Assembly (NCBI RefSeq): GCF_011046975.1
Contig: NZ_CP049253.1
Span: 620,001 to 684,000 of the forward strand
Origin: Microbacterium amylolyticum
Lineage (GTDB): Bacteria; Actinomycetota; Actinomycetes; Actinomycetales; Microbacteriaceae
Length of the DNA: 64,000 bases
Reading direction: 5' to 3'
In this document: positions 36,611-44,578 of the stretch, piece after piece
How positions within the stretch are numbered: position 1 is the first letter of the stretch
How the letters are laid out: each line of letters opens with the position of its first letter
Position numbers and translations under genes: made by a program
Notes under the pieces: model-generated
The model's database searches: none
What the model was told of the DNA's origin: nothing
The model's input: the letters and a program-made list of their open reading frames with translations, nothing else

Positions 36611-36643
36611 CCCTTGAGCGTAATACCCGGGGATGGCGTCCTT
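36600..36643 (-). terminator. htrA terminator hairpin overlapping the next start codon
   Basis: A perfect 14-bp inverted repeat (36600-36613 with 36630-36643), 26 bases after the htrA stop. The downstream arm contains the ATG (36608-36610) of the TagB-like gene, and the loop holds that gene's TACGCT promoter box. Confidence 0.7.
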
Positions 36644-36668
36644 CTGAGTTGCTCGAGTACGCGTCGAA

Positions 36669-38084
36669 CTACTCGAGCGCGCCGAGCGTGACGGTGGTCT
36701 CGAACTCTTCGCCATCACGCATATACCGCACCGTCGCCTCGCTGCCGGCAGCCGCTGCCCGTACCTGCGCCGTGATGTCGATAGCGTCGCTCACACGCAC
36801 TCCGTTGAAGTGGGTGATGACGTCGCCCTCTTGGAGGCCTCCGGCTGCGGCAGCTCCGCCATCGACAGCCTCGGCCACGTACGCGCCGGTCGTCGTCGTT
36901 CCCTGAACGCTCGAGGCCGGGCGCACGCTGGCGCCGAGAAGACCGTGCGTCGCGAAGCCATTGTCGATGATCTCGTTCGCCACCCGCTGAGCGATGTTCG
37001 ACGGAATGGCAAAGCCCAGACCGATCGAACCACCCTCTTCGCTTGTGGAGCGGGCGGTGGCGATCGCGACGTTGATCCCGATCAGCTTTCCGTCGCTGTC
37101 GACCAGTGCACCGCCAGAGTTCCCCGGGTTAATTGCCGCGTCCGTCTGCAGAACCGCGATCTTGATCGTTTCGCTGGTCTGCGGCTGTTGCGGTGTTTCC
37201 TGTCCGGGGATGTCGAAGAACCACGGCAGGTTCTCCCCGTCGGGGCTGTCGGAGGACTCCGTGTCATCGGGAGCGGCAGAAGAGGCGATCTCGATCGATC
37301 GGTTGAGGTTGCTGATCACTCCGGTTGTCACGGTGTTCGCCAGCCCCATGGGCGCTCCGATTGCCACCGAGGTGTCGCCGACGTTCAGCTCAGCGGAATC
37401 GGCGAACTCGATCGGTGTCAGCCCGCTCGCGCCCTCGAGCTTGATTACCGCGAGATCGTACGTCGGGTCCGTTCCGACGATTGTGGCGTTGTAGAGCTTT
37501 CCGTCCGCTGCCGTGACCCGAATGGCAGGGTCGGCAACAGAGCCGCCGAGTGTCGCGACGTGCGTGTTGGTGAGCACGTAACCGTCTTCGCTGAGGATCA
37601 CACCGGAGCCGCTGCCGGCCGATGAGCCGTCTGTTGCGCCCACCTCGAGAGTGACGACACTCGGAAGGGCCGCGGCGGCGATCGCGGCTGTTTCGTTGAC
37701 GTCCGACGGGTTGTTGATCGTGAGGCCCTGCGTGCCGCGGTCGCTCGACACGACGGCAGAAGAAGCTCCGGGGCCAAACGCTCCGCCGATCCAGGCGCCG
37801 CCGAATCCGGCGCCGCCGCCGAAGAGAACGGCTGCGAGAACGAGCGCCGTGACCTTGCCGCTTGTGAGGCCCTTCTTCGCGACCGGCTTCGCGGGAGGCG
37901 CGGGCGCCCACTGGTAGACGGGCTCGTGCGCAGGGGGATGCGGCGCACCGTTCGGCGGGCCCATCTCAGGGAACGCCGATGTCGCTGGCGGGGATGAAGC
38001 CGCCGGCGAGAAAGCGCTGGCCGCGGCCTCGGCCGCCGATCGCTCGGGAAGCGGCGGGACGGGGGTGGCGTTGTCGTTGCTCAT
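36669..38084 (-). CDS. Membrane-anchored HtrA/DegP-type serine protease
   Basis: 471 residues. A 70-residue Pro/Ala-rich cytoplasmic tail precedes one transmembrane helix (about 76-100), then an extracytoplasmic trypsin-like domain. The triad is His175 (LTNTHVA), Asp210 (TYDLAVIKL) and Ser323 (PGNSGGALV). A C-terminal PDZ domain (about 380-465) follows. The layout matches mycobacterial PepD/HtrA proteins, which handle misfolded exported proteins. An acidic insert (DDTESSDSPDGEN) lies between strands near 273-286. AAGGAG precedes the ATG. It is divergent from the aminotransferase gene. Confidence 0.9.
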   Translation of the reverse strand: MSNDNATPVPPLPERSAAEAAASAFSPAASSPPATSAFPEMGPPNGAPHPPAHEPVYQWAPAPPAKPVAKKGLTSGKVTALVLAAVLFGGGAGFGGAWIGGAFGPGASSAVVSSDRGTQGLTINNPSDVNETAAIAAAALPSVVTLEVGATDGSSAGSGSGVILSEDGYVLTNTHVATLGGSVADPAIRVTAADGKLYNATIVGTDPTYDLAVIKLEGASGLTPIEFADSAELNVGDTSVAIGAPMGLANTVTTGVISNLNRSIEIASSAAPDDTESSDSPDGENLPWFFDIPGQETPQQPQTSETIKIAVLQTDAAINPGNSGGALVDSDGKLIGINVAIATARSTSEEGGSIGLGFAIPSNIAQRVANEIIDNGFATHGLLGASVRPASSVQGTTTTGAYVAEAVDGGAAAAGGLQEGDVITHFNGVRVSDAIDITAQVRAAAAGSEATVRYMRDGEEFETTVTLGALE

Positions 38085-38134
38085 GACTGCTCCTTCTGCC
38101 AAGTTCGTCCTCATCGTGCGCCCGGACTCTATGA

Positions 38135-38148
38135 CAAACCTATGTTTG
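38135..38148. promoter_or_regulatory. Palindrome in the htrA/aminotransferase intergenic region
   Basis: CAAACCTATGTTTG has 5-bp arms and a 4-base centre. It lies 51 bases before the htrA start and 45 before the divergent aminotransferase, a place where a regulator could affect both. Confidence 0.3.
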
Positions 38149-38192
38149 CGATCTGGTGGCTCCGTGAGTTCCCCGCCCGATAACGTTGGCGC

Positions 38193-39395
38193 ATGCAATA
38201 CGTGACGGGAGGCTGGCGCCGAGCCGCCAGCGGAGCAGGCCTACTCGGCCCCGATGGCGAGGTCTCCCCCACCATCTTTGCCGAGATGTCCGCGCTTGCG
38301 GCCGAATCCGGCGCACTTAACCTCGGGCAAGGCTTTCCCGACGAGGACGGACCACAGGAAGTGCTCGACGCGGCGCGGCGGGCCATCTCGGCGGGGCTCA
38401 ACCAATACCCGCCCGGTAGGGGTGTGCCCGAGCTGCTGCACGCGATTGCGGCGCACCAGAAGCGCTTCTACGGCCTCGAATGGGATCCCGGTAGCGAAAT
38501 CCTGGTCACAGCAGGGGCGACCGAAGCTCTCGCGGCAACCCTGCTCGCCCTGATCGATGGGCCGGACGACGAGGTCGTCGTCTTCGAGCCCTTTTATGAC
38601 GCGTACGCGGCGAGCATCGCCCTGGCGGGAGGAACGTTGCGGCCGGTTCCGCTGCGCTGGCCCGACTTCCAGCCCGATCTCGACGAGCTGGAGAGCGCCG
38701 TGAGCGACCGCACGCGCATCATCCTCGTCAACGATCCGCACAACCCGACGGGAACGGTGTTCTCCGCCGAGGTCCGCCAGAAGATCGTCGAGCTGGCGGA
38801 CCGTCACAATGCGATCATCGTCACCGACGAGGTCTACGAACACCTCGTCTTTGGCAGCGCACACACGCCCCTCGCAACGCTACCGGGAGCGGCGGAGCGC
38901 ACCGTGTCGATTTCCTCGGGCGGGAAGACGTTCCGCACCACCGGATGGAAGATCGGCTGGGTCACGGCGCGGCCCGATCTGCTAACAGCGATCCTGACGG
39001 TGAAGCAGTACCTCACCTTCGTCAATGGCTCGCCGTTTCAGCCCGCAATTGCCACGGGCCTCGGACTCTCGAAGGAGTTCTTCTCGGGCATTGCAGAGGA
39101 AATGCGCCGCAAGAAGGACGTACTCGGCGCGGGTCTGCGGGCGGCGGGCTTTGCCGTATCTGATCCTGGTGGCGGCTACTTCACCGTGGCAGACGCCGCA
39201 CCCCTCGGCGGCAGGGATGCCGTGCAGTTCTGCCGCGAACTCCCCGCGCGGGCCGGAGTCGTTGCGATTCCCCTCACGGCATTCGTCACAGCGGCCCACC
39301 GCCCGCGGTACTCGTCACTCGTGCGTTTCGCCGCGTGCAAAAAAGCCGAGGTACTCGACGAAGCGGCCCGCCGGCTGAGCACGCTCGGCACGTAA
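38193..39395 (+). CDS. PLP-dependent aminotransferase, class I/II
   Basis: 400 residues, fold type I. The N-terminus NLGQGFPDEDGPQEVLDAAR, the ring-stacking region VTAGATEALAATLLALIDGP, NDPHNPTGTVFS with the PLP-binding Asn, VTDEVYEHLVF with Asp/Tyr, and the Schiff-base lysine in ISSGGKTFRTTGWKIGW are all present. The family includes N-succinyldiaminopimelate aminotransferase (DapC) and kynurenine/glutamine transaminases; sequence alone does not decide. TAACGT lies six bases before the ATG. It is convergent with a nitrilase-family gene, a pairing that also occurs for glutamine transaminase plus omega-amidase. Confidence 0.88.
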   Translation: MQYVTGGWRRAASGAGLLGPDGEVSPTIFAEMSALAAESGALNLGQGFPDEDGPQEVLDAARRAISAGLNQYPPGRGVPELLHAIAAHQKRFYGLEWDPGSEILVTAGATEALAATLLALIDGPDDEVVVFEPFYDAYAASIALAGGTLRPVPLRWPDFQPDLDELESAVSDRTRIILVNDPHNPTGTVFSAEVRQKIVELADRHNAIIVTDEVYEHLVFGSAHTPLATLPGAAERTVSISSGGKTFRTTGWKIGWVTARPDLLTAILTVKQYLTFVNGSPFQPAIATGLGLSKEFFSGIAEEMRRKKDVLGAGLRAAGFAVSDPGGGYFTVADAAPLGGRDAVQFCRELPARAGVVAIPLTAFVTAAHRPRYSSLVRFAACKKAEVLDEAARRLSTLGT

Positions 39396-39440
39396 CGCCG
39401 GCTGCTTCGCACGTTTACTCGCGCGGGGCGCTCAGCCTCA

Positions 39441-40250
39441 TCAGGTGCGAGGCTCGACGCGATAACGCCGCAGGGCAAGAGCGGGGTTGATCGTACGCGT
39501 TTCGTCAAGGCGAGCGCGCGACGCCCAAGCAATCGCGAGAGCGTCCTCGGTCCCCACTCCGGCGACGGCAGTGCCGCTGGGGTCAACGATGAGCGAATTG
39601 CCGACACCGATCGGGGGCGAGTGATCGGCTGCGGCAACGTACACGGTGTTCTCGATCGCACGGGCCGTGACGAGAGTACGCCAATGGTGCTCCTTCAGCG
39701 GGCCACGCACCCACTCCGCCGGAACAAGGATGACATCGGCGCCCGCGTCAACGATCACGCGCGACAGCTCGGGAAACCGGAGGTCGTAGCAGGTCATCAG
39801 ACCGAAACGCAGCCCCGCCACGTCGAAGGTCTGCGGAGCGCCGAGCTCTCCCGGCTCGATCCAGCGGCTCTCCGTCTGCCCGAACGCGTCGTACAGGTGT
39901 TGTTTTCGGTACGCCGCAACGACGCCGGTGTGATCAACAGCAACGGCAGTGTTGCGAACGCGGCTGCCCGCAGCAGACTCCACAAGTCCCGCGACAATGG
40001 TGACGGAGTTCTCACGGGACAGCTCGGCGAGAGCGCGAGTAAACGGACCGTCGAGCGGCTGCGCGTTTTCCGCGAGCCGCTCGTCCATGGGGTTCACGAA
40101 GAAGCTGGCGTACTCGGGCGCGAGAACAACACTCGCTCCGCGCTCTGCAGCCGTGCGGGAAAACTCGGCGATGCGCCGCACGTTGCCGTCTGCGTCATCG
40201 GTCGGCGCGAACTGCGCCACCGCTATTCCGACCGTGTTCCCGTGAGCCAT
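39441..40250 (-). CDS. Carbon-nitrogen hydrolase (nitrilase superfamily amidase)
   Basis: 269 residues, the size of omega-amidase/Nit-type members. The Glu-Lys-Cys triad is in LAPEYASFF, AYRKQHLYDAFG and LMTCYDLRFPELSR. It hydrolyses an amide, possibly alpha-ketoglutaramate or a related omega-amide, or repairs deaminated metabolites. The convergent aminotransferase would supply such an amide if it is a glutamine transaminase; this is inference. The ATG at 40250 is chosen. A TTGGAT sequence lies six bases upstream, a weak leaderless promoter. Confidence 0.88.
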   Translation of the reverse strand: MAHGNTVGIAVAQFAPTDDADGNVRRIAEFSRTAAERGASVVLAPEYASFFVNPMDERLAENAQPLDGPFTRALAELSRENSVTIVAGLVESAAGSRVRNTAVAVDHTGVVAAYRKQHLYDAFGQTESRWIEPGELGAPQTFDVAGLRFGLMTCYDLRFPELSRVIVDAGADVILVPAEWVRGPLKEHHWRTLVTARAIENTVYVAAADHSPPIGVGNSLIVDPSGTAVAGVGTEDALAIAWASRARLDETRTINPALALRRYRVEPRT

Positions 40251-40319
40251 GACCCCATCCAACCACGCGCCCAGGATCCGCTCAGACACGCCCGAAGTAG
40301 GCCCCAAACGGGTCCGGAT

Positions 40320-40347
40320 TTGCTCTGTATTGAACAGCGAGTAGAGT
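40320..40347 (+). promoter_or_regulatory. Promoter of the first tRNA-fMet gene
   Basis: TTGCTC (40320-40325), a 16-base spacer and TAGAGT (40342-40347), with transcription starting just before the tRNA. The second copy has the same -35 and spacing. Confidence 0.6.
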
Positions 40348-40358
40348 TAGGGATACGC

Positions 40359-40435
40359 CGCGGGGTGGAGCAGTTCGGTAGCTCGCTGGGCTCATAACCC
40401 AGAGGTCGTAGGTTCAAATCCTGCCCCCGCAACCA
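40359..40435 (+). tRNA. Initiator tRNA-Met (CAT anticodon), copy 1
   Basis: 77 bases with encoded CCA. The C1:A72 mismatch (CGCGGGG against CCCCGCA) and three G:C pairs in the anticodon stem (CTGGGCTCATAACCCAG) identify the initiator form. Confidence 0.95.
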
Positions 40436-40442
40436 GTAAGTC

Positions 40443-40476
40443 AGAAGGCCCCGTCTCGAAAGAGACGGGGCCTTCT
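40443..40476 (+). terminator. Terminator after tRNA-fMet copy 1
   Basis: A 15-bp perfect stem (AGAAGGCCCCGTCTC with its complement) closed by a GAAA tetraloop, eight bases past the tRNA. Confidence 0.8.
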
Positions 40477-40527
40477 GCGTTGCACTCGTCCTCTCGCGCC
40501 TCGCGCCACGCGGGGAGACGAGCCGGT

Positions 40528-40555
40528 TTGCTCGTGCGCGAACGGCAGGTAAACT
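40528..40555 (+). promoter_or_regulatory. Promoter of the second tRNA-fMet gene
   Basis: TTGCTC (40528-40533), a 16-base spacer and TAAACT (40550-40555), closely parallel to the promoter of copy 1. Confidence 0.6.
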
Positions 40556-40566
40556 AGAGACTACGC

Positions 40567-40643
40567 CGCGGGGTGGAGCAGTTCGGTAGCTCGCTGGGCT
40601 CATAACCCAGAGGTCGTAGGTTCAAATCCTGCCCCCGCAACCA
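40567..40643 (+). tRNA. Initiator tRNA-Met (CAT anticodon), copy 2
   Basis: Identical in all 77 bases to copy 1, 208 bases downstream, including the encoded CCA and the C1:A72 mismatch. Confidence 0.95.
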
Positions 40644-40650
40644 CGTCGTC

Positions 40651-40684
40651 AGTAGGCCCGGTCTCCTCGGAGACGGGGCCTACT
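40651..40684 (+). terminator. Terminator after tRNA-fMet copy 2
   Basis: A 16-bp stem with one mismatch and a 2-base loop, followed by GCTTTTCC. The stem is similar to that after copy 1 (AGTAGGCCC... against AGAAGGCCC...), which indicates duplication of the whole unit with later drift. Confidence 0.75.
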
Positions 40685-40894
40685 GCTTTTCCTCGATATC
40701 TGCCCCACCGCTCGGGAGAGAACTCCTCCGCACTGCATCGACTCCCGCGCGGGAGCACACTCGCAAAAACCGAAGGAAGCGCAGCGAGCGTGGACCCAGC
40801 GCGGGCGTGTCCTTCTCAGTGCTGTCGAGCGGGCGTTGTATTTGCGTGTTGTTGTCGAGGGAGCGTTCGCTTCCGCATCCTCACCGATCACGTC
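40685..40894. other. Intergenic stretch without a recognised feature
   Basis: About 210 bases between the tRNA terminator and the glutaminase stop. I see no ORF with plausible coding character, no strong hairpin and no promoter with confidence. Confidence 0.4.
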
Positions 40895-42136
40895 TCAAGA
40901 CAACCCCAGGAGCTGATTCGGGTCCCGGAATTCACAGGCGAACCCGTTGCGAGCGGCCTCGGTCGTAAAGCGGTGAAGAGCACGGGCAGCGATCGGATTG
41001 AGTTGCGTCACGCCGTCGAGGGTCACGGTGAGCTCGCCCGTGTCGTACCAGGGCAGCACGCGTTGCAGTTCAACGGCAACTCGCTCCATCGCGACAAAAT
41101 CGAGTTCTCCGCGGAGGTGCACGGTGACGCGATGGGTGGTGTCGTCCGCATCGATTGCCTCAATGGGGCTCACAGGAACCGACGAACGTGCAAAGGGGTG
41201 GAACCCAAATTCATGTGCGAGGTGCTTCAGCGCGGCAACGCCCCTGGCGCTGTTTCCGACCGCGTCCAGAGGAGGGCTGAACACTCCGATGCCGAACTTT
41301 CCCGGCGTAATCGCGACGATGCCGCCGCCGACACCCGACTTCGCCGGCATGCCCACGTCCACCATCCAGTCACCTGACCTGTCATACATGCCGCTACTGG
41401 ACATGACCGACAGGGTATGACGCGCGGCCTCATCGCCGACAACACGATCACCCGTCACGGGATTCACGCCTCCTGCCGCAAGCGTTGAGGCCATCACCGC
41501 GAGGTCGGTGACGTTGACCAGAACGGAGCACTGGCGGAAGTAGGCGTCGACGACATCATCAACCGCGCCGCGGAGCATCCCTTCGGCCCGCGACAGGCTA
41601 CCCAGCGCGTGATTGCGATCCCCCGTCGATGCCTCGGATCGATACACAGCCTCGTCAAGCTGCAGTCCTCGTCCGGCGAAACGCGACAGGCCCAGCCGGA
41701 TGCTGTCAAAGCGTTCGTCAGCTCCGCCCTGTCCGAGCAAGGAGGTCGCCGTGATGGCACCGAGATTGATCATCGGGTTCATCGGCCGACCAGCGCTATC
41801 AAAGCTGATGGCATTAAACGGGGCACCACTGGGCTCCACTCCGACATGCGATCGCACGTCGTCAATCCCATGCTCGTCAACGACCAACGCGTAAACGAAC
41901 GCCTTCGAGATGGACTGGATCGTGAACTCGTGGGTCGTGTCGCCCGTGGCGTACGTTCGCCCGAACACGGTAGACGCCGCAATGCCGAAGAGGTTCGGAT
42001 CCGCTTTGGCCAACTCGGGAATGTAATCGGCGACGGCACCACCATGGTCCTCCCCACGCACCTGCTCCAGGAGATCGCTCAGCGCCTGGGCAATCGGTGC
42101 GCGGGCGTGCTCAACAGGTTGGGCCTCGGATGTCAT
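40895..42136 (-). CDS. glsA: Glutaminase A with C-terminal STAS-like domain
   Basis: 413 residues. The glutaminase domain (about 1-305) converts glutamine to glutamate and ammonia. The catalytic Ser75-x-x-Lys78 is in FTIQSISKAF, and the family motifs GAPFNAISFDSAGRPMNPMI and VGGGIVAITPGKFGIGVFSP are intact. A STAS-like domain (about 325-410) of alternating hydrophobic strands follows (THRVTVHLRGELDFVAMERV). This is the anti-sigma-antagonist fold, which may sense a nucleotide or a partner. ATG 42136 gives the standard start. It is divergent from the choline/betaine operon. Confidence 0.9.
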   Translation of the reverse strand: MTSEAQPVEHARAPIAQALSDLLEQVRGEDHGGAVADYIPELAKADPNLFGIAASTVFGRTYATGDTTHEFTIQSISKAFVYALVVDEHGIDDVRSHVGVEPSGAPFNAISFDSAGRPMNPMINLGAITATSLLGQGGADERFDSIRLGLSRFAGRGLQLDEAVYRSEASTGDRNHALGSLSRAEGMLRGAVDDVVDAYFRQCSVLVNVTDLAVMASTLAAGGVNPVTGDRVVGDEAARHTLSVMSSSGMYDRSGDWMVDVGMPAKSGVGGGIVAITPGKFGIGVFSPPLDAVGNSARGVAALKHLAHEFGFHPFARSSVPVSPIEAIDADDTTHRVTVHLRGELDFVAMERVAVELQRVLPWYDTGELTVTLDGVTQLNPIAARALHRFTTEAARNGFACEFRDPNQLLGLS

Positions 42137-42217
42137 GGAGACATCGTGGCAGATCCGCGCTGAGTGATGAGGACGCATGGAACGGATGTCCGAGTAGACG
42201 GGCGCTCACACGCCTGT

Positions 42218-42241
42218 AAACTGTACTCACTGGTGCAGTTT
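42218..42241. promoter_or_regulatory. Inverted repeat upstream of the BCCT operon
   Basis: AAACTGTAC and GTGCAGTTT (one mismatch) separated by six bases. It lies in the 248-base divergent gap between glsA and the BCCT gene. It overlaps a TAAACT -10-like box (42217-42222), so it is a candidate operator. Confidence 0.4.
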
Positions 42242-42384
42242 CGGCCAGTGTCGGCCCGCTTCTCGCCCCGGAACCGAGTCTCATGGCGTATATCACCCGG
42301 GGCCGAAAGGCCTTGTGTAACCGCTGTCCGTTTGCCAGAGTCACGGGCATAGCAGGCGAACAGTCGACAACTTCTGGAGGACCT

Positions 42385-44544
42385 GTGTCTCAGCCCACGA
42401 GGACAACGATGACCGGCGGCGGCGGCGGCGAGAGCAGAGGCTCCCCCGCCCCCAATTGGCCCGTCCTGATCGGCTCGAGCGTCGTTATCCTGGCTGTTGC
42501 CCTCTGGGCGATCCTCTTTCCCGACAACGCCGACACGGCGATCAACGCCGTCGTGTCCTGGGTGTCGTCGAACTTCGGCTGGTACTACGTCCTGACAGCA
42601 ACCATCATCGTCGGGTTCGTTCTGTTCATCGCGATCTCGAAGGTCGGGTCAACTCGCCTCGGCCCCGATCACTCGCGGCCGCACTTCAACCTTTTCACGT
42701 GGACCGCGATGTTGTTCGCGGCCGGCATCGGCATCGACCTGATGTTCTTTTCGGTTGCCGAACCGATCGCCCAGTTCGTGCAACCGCCGTCCGCATTCGA
42801 CGGGTCAGCTCCCGAGGCCGAGTCCATCGGCGCCGCGCGCCAGGCCGTTGTCTGGACACTTTTCCACTACGGCATCACCGGCTGGGCAATGTACGCCCTG
42901 ATGGGTGCCGCCTTCGCCTACTTCGCATACCGGCGCGGCATGCCTCTCAGCATTCGCTCCATGCTCCGACCGCTATTCGGATCACGAATCGATGGATGGC
43001 TGGGACACTCGGTCGACATCGCCGCCGTTCTCGGCACTGTGTTCGGAATCGCCACCAGCCTCGGTATCGGCGTTGTCCAGCTCAACTACGGCCTGTACCT
43101 GATGTTCGGCATCCCCGAAGGCGTCGGTGCCCAAATCGGTCTGATCGTTCTGTCGATCATCATGGCAACTCTCTCGACGGTCTCGGGCGTTGAGAAGGGC
43201 ATTCGGCGCATGTCCGAGCTGAACATCGTGCTGGCGATTGTTCTGCTCGTCTACGTCATCATCGCCGATAAAACGCAGTTCCTCATCAACGCGCTCATCC
43301 AAAACATCGGGGACTTCATCGCCGGTTTCGCGTCGATGATGCTCAACACCTTCGCCTTCGAGCAGCTTGAACCCAGCAGTATGCCCTCGCCGTTCGGTGA
43401 AGGCTTCATGACGGAGTGGATGAACGGGTGGACGCTGTTCTTCTGGGCGTGGTGGATCGCCTGGGCACCGTTCGTTGGCCTATTCCTGGCCCGCATCTCC
43501 CGCGGCCGGACAATCCGTCAGTTCGTCACCGGCGTCCTCATCGTTCCGTTCGCGTTCATCGTCATCTTCGTCTCGGTCTTCGGCAACTCGGCGTTGCGCA
43601 TCGTGGCTGACGGCAACAGCTCCTTCGCCGATGTCGCCATCAACGCTCCTGAGCGTGCCTTCTACTCCCTGCTCGAGCAGTACCCGGGTGCGACCTTGAT
43701 CATCGGCCTCGCGACGCTCGTCGGCCTGCTGTTCTACGTCACCAGCGCCGACTCCGGAGCACTCGTGCTGTCGAACTTCACCTCGCGGATCCCCGATGCG
43801 AAGCAGGATGGAAACACCGCCCTGCGCGTGTTTTGGTCGTTGCTGACCGGGCTGCTCACTCTCGCGATGCTGATTGTGGGCGGTGTCACGACGCTGCAGG
43901 GCGCCACGCTCATCATCGGTCTGCCCTTCTCCGTCGTCATGTACCTGGTGATGGTTTCCCTTTACCGCATGCTGAGACGCGAAGAGACCTACGCCGACGG
44001 CTATCGCATCGCGATGCCAGGAAGCATCGGAGGGGGCGAATCAGCGCTTACCTGGCGTCAACGCCTCGCGCGCGCCACGCAGTTCCCCGGGCGCAGCGCT
44101 GTCGATCGGTACGTACAAAAGACGGCTTGCCCCGCGCTGGAGGCCATCGCCGCGGAGCTCAGCAAGGCCGGAGCCGATGTCACGATCGCATCCACGCCTG
44201 TTGCCGATACCGGAATCGACCAGGTTGAACTTCACGTCGTGCTCGACGATGCGGAAGAGTTCACATACCAAATCTGGCCCGTTGAGTACCAGACGCCATC
44301 GTTCGCATTCCGGACGACGACCGAAAAGGGCGTCTACTACCGCCTCGAAGTATTCACACAGAACGGCTCGCGTGGATACGACGTGTATGGCTACACGTCG
44401 GATCAACTGATCGCCGACGTCATTAGCCACTATGAATCGCACATGGAGTTCCTGCGCCTGGCGGAATCGGATTCGTCGAATCTCGATGAGAACCACCAGG
44501 ACCTCGACTGGCAGGAAGACTTCCCGTCGCCGGCCGATGACTGA
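42385..44544 (+). CDS. BCCT family choline/glycine-betaine transporter
   Basis: About 719 residues. A short Gly-rich start is followed by 12 membrane helices (about 22-560), with the BCCT signature WTLFFWAWWIAWAPFVGLFL and RISRGRTIRQF in helix 8 and its loop. TAMLFAAGIGIDLMFFSVAEP is the helix 3-4 sodium/substrate region. A cytoplasmic C-terminal tail of about 150 residues (beyond 565) is unusually long and probably regulatory, sensing osmotic state. It takes up choline or betaine with sodium or protons. GTG 42385 is preceded by GGAGG. It is the first gene of the operon. Confidence 0.92.
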   Translation: MSQPTRTTMTGGGGGESRGSPAPNWPVLIGSSVVILAVALWAILFPDNADTAINAVVSWVSSNFGWYYVLTATIIVGFVLFIAISKVGSTRLGPDHSRPHFNLFTWTAMLFAAGIGIDLMFFSVAEPIAQFVQPPSAFDGSAPEAESIGAARQAVVWTLFHYGITGWAMYALMGAAFAYFAYRRGMPLSIRSMLRPLFGSRIDGWLGHSVDIAAVLGTVFGIATSLGIGVVQLNYGLYLMFGIPEGVGAQIGLIVLSIIMATLSTVSGVEKGIRRMSELNIVLAIVLLVYVIIADKTQFLINALIQNIGDFIAGFASMMLNTFAFEQLEPSSMPSPFGEGFMTEWMNGWTLFFWAWWIAWAPFVGLFLARISRGRTIRQFVTGVLIVPFAFIVIFVSVFGNSALRIVADGNSSFADVAINAPERAFYSLLEQYPGATLIIGLATLVGLLFYVTSADSGALVLSNFTSRIPDAKQDGNTALRVFWSLLTGLLTLAMLIVGGVTTLQGATLIIGLPFSVVMYLVMVSLYRMLRREETYADGYRIAMPGSIGGGESALTWRQRLARATQFPGRSAVDRYVQKTACPALEAIAAELSKAGADVTIASTPVADTGIDQVELHVVLDDAEEFTYQIWPVEYQTPSFAFRTTTEKGVYYRLEVFTQNGSRGYDVYGYTSDQLIADVISHYESHMEFLRLAESDSSNLDENHQDLDWQEDFPSPADD

Positions 44545-44578
44545 CCCCACGACGCACCGAGAAGGAGAGGCATCGACC

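Noticed and set aside
42283..42384. ATG 42283 as start of the BCCT transporter
   Set aside because: It would add 34 residues with no membrane or family character; GGAGG precedes GTG 42385.
42280..42384. c-di-AMP (ydaO) riboswitch before the osmoprotectant operon
   Set aside because: The conserved GAGAGGG-, GCCGAACCC- and CCUGAUC-type blocks of that class are not seen, although the leader looks structured.
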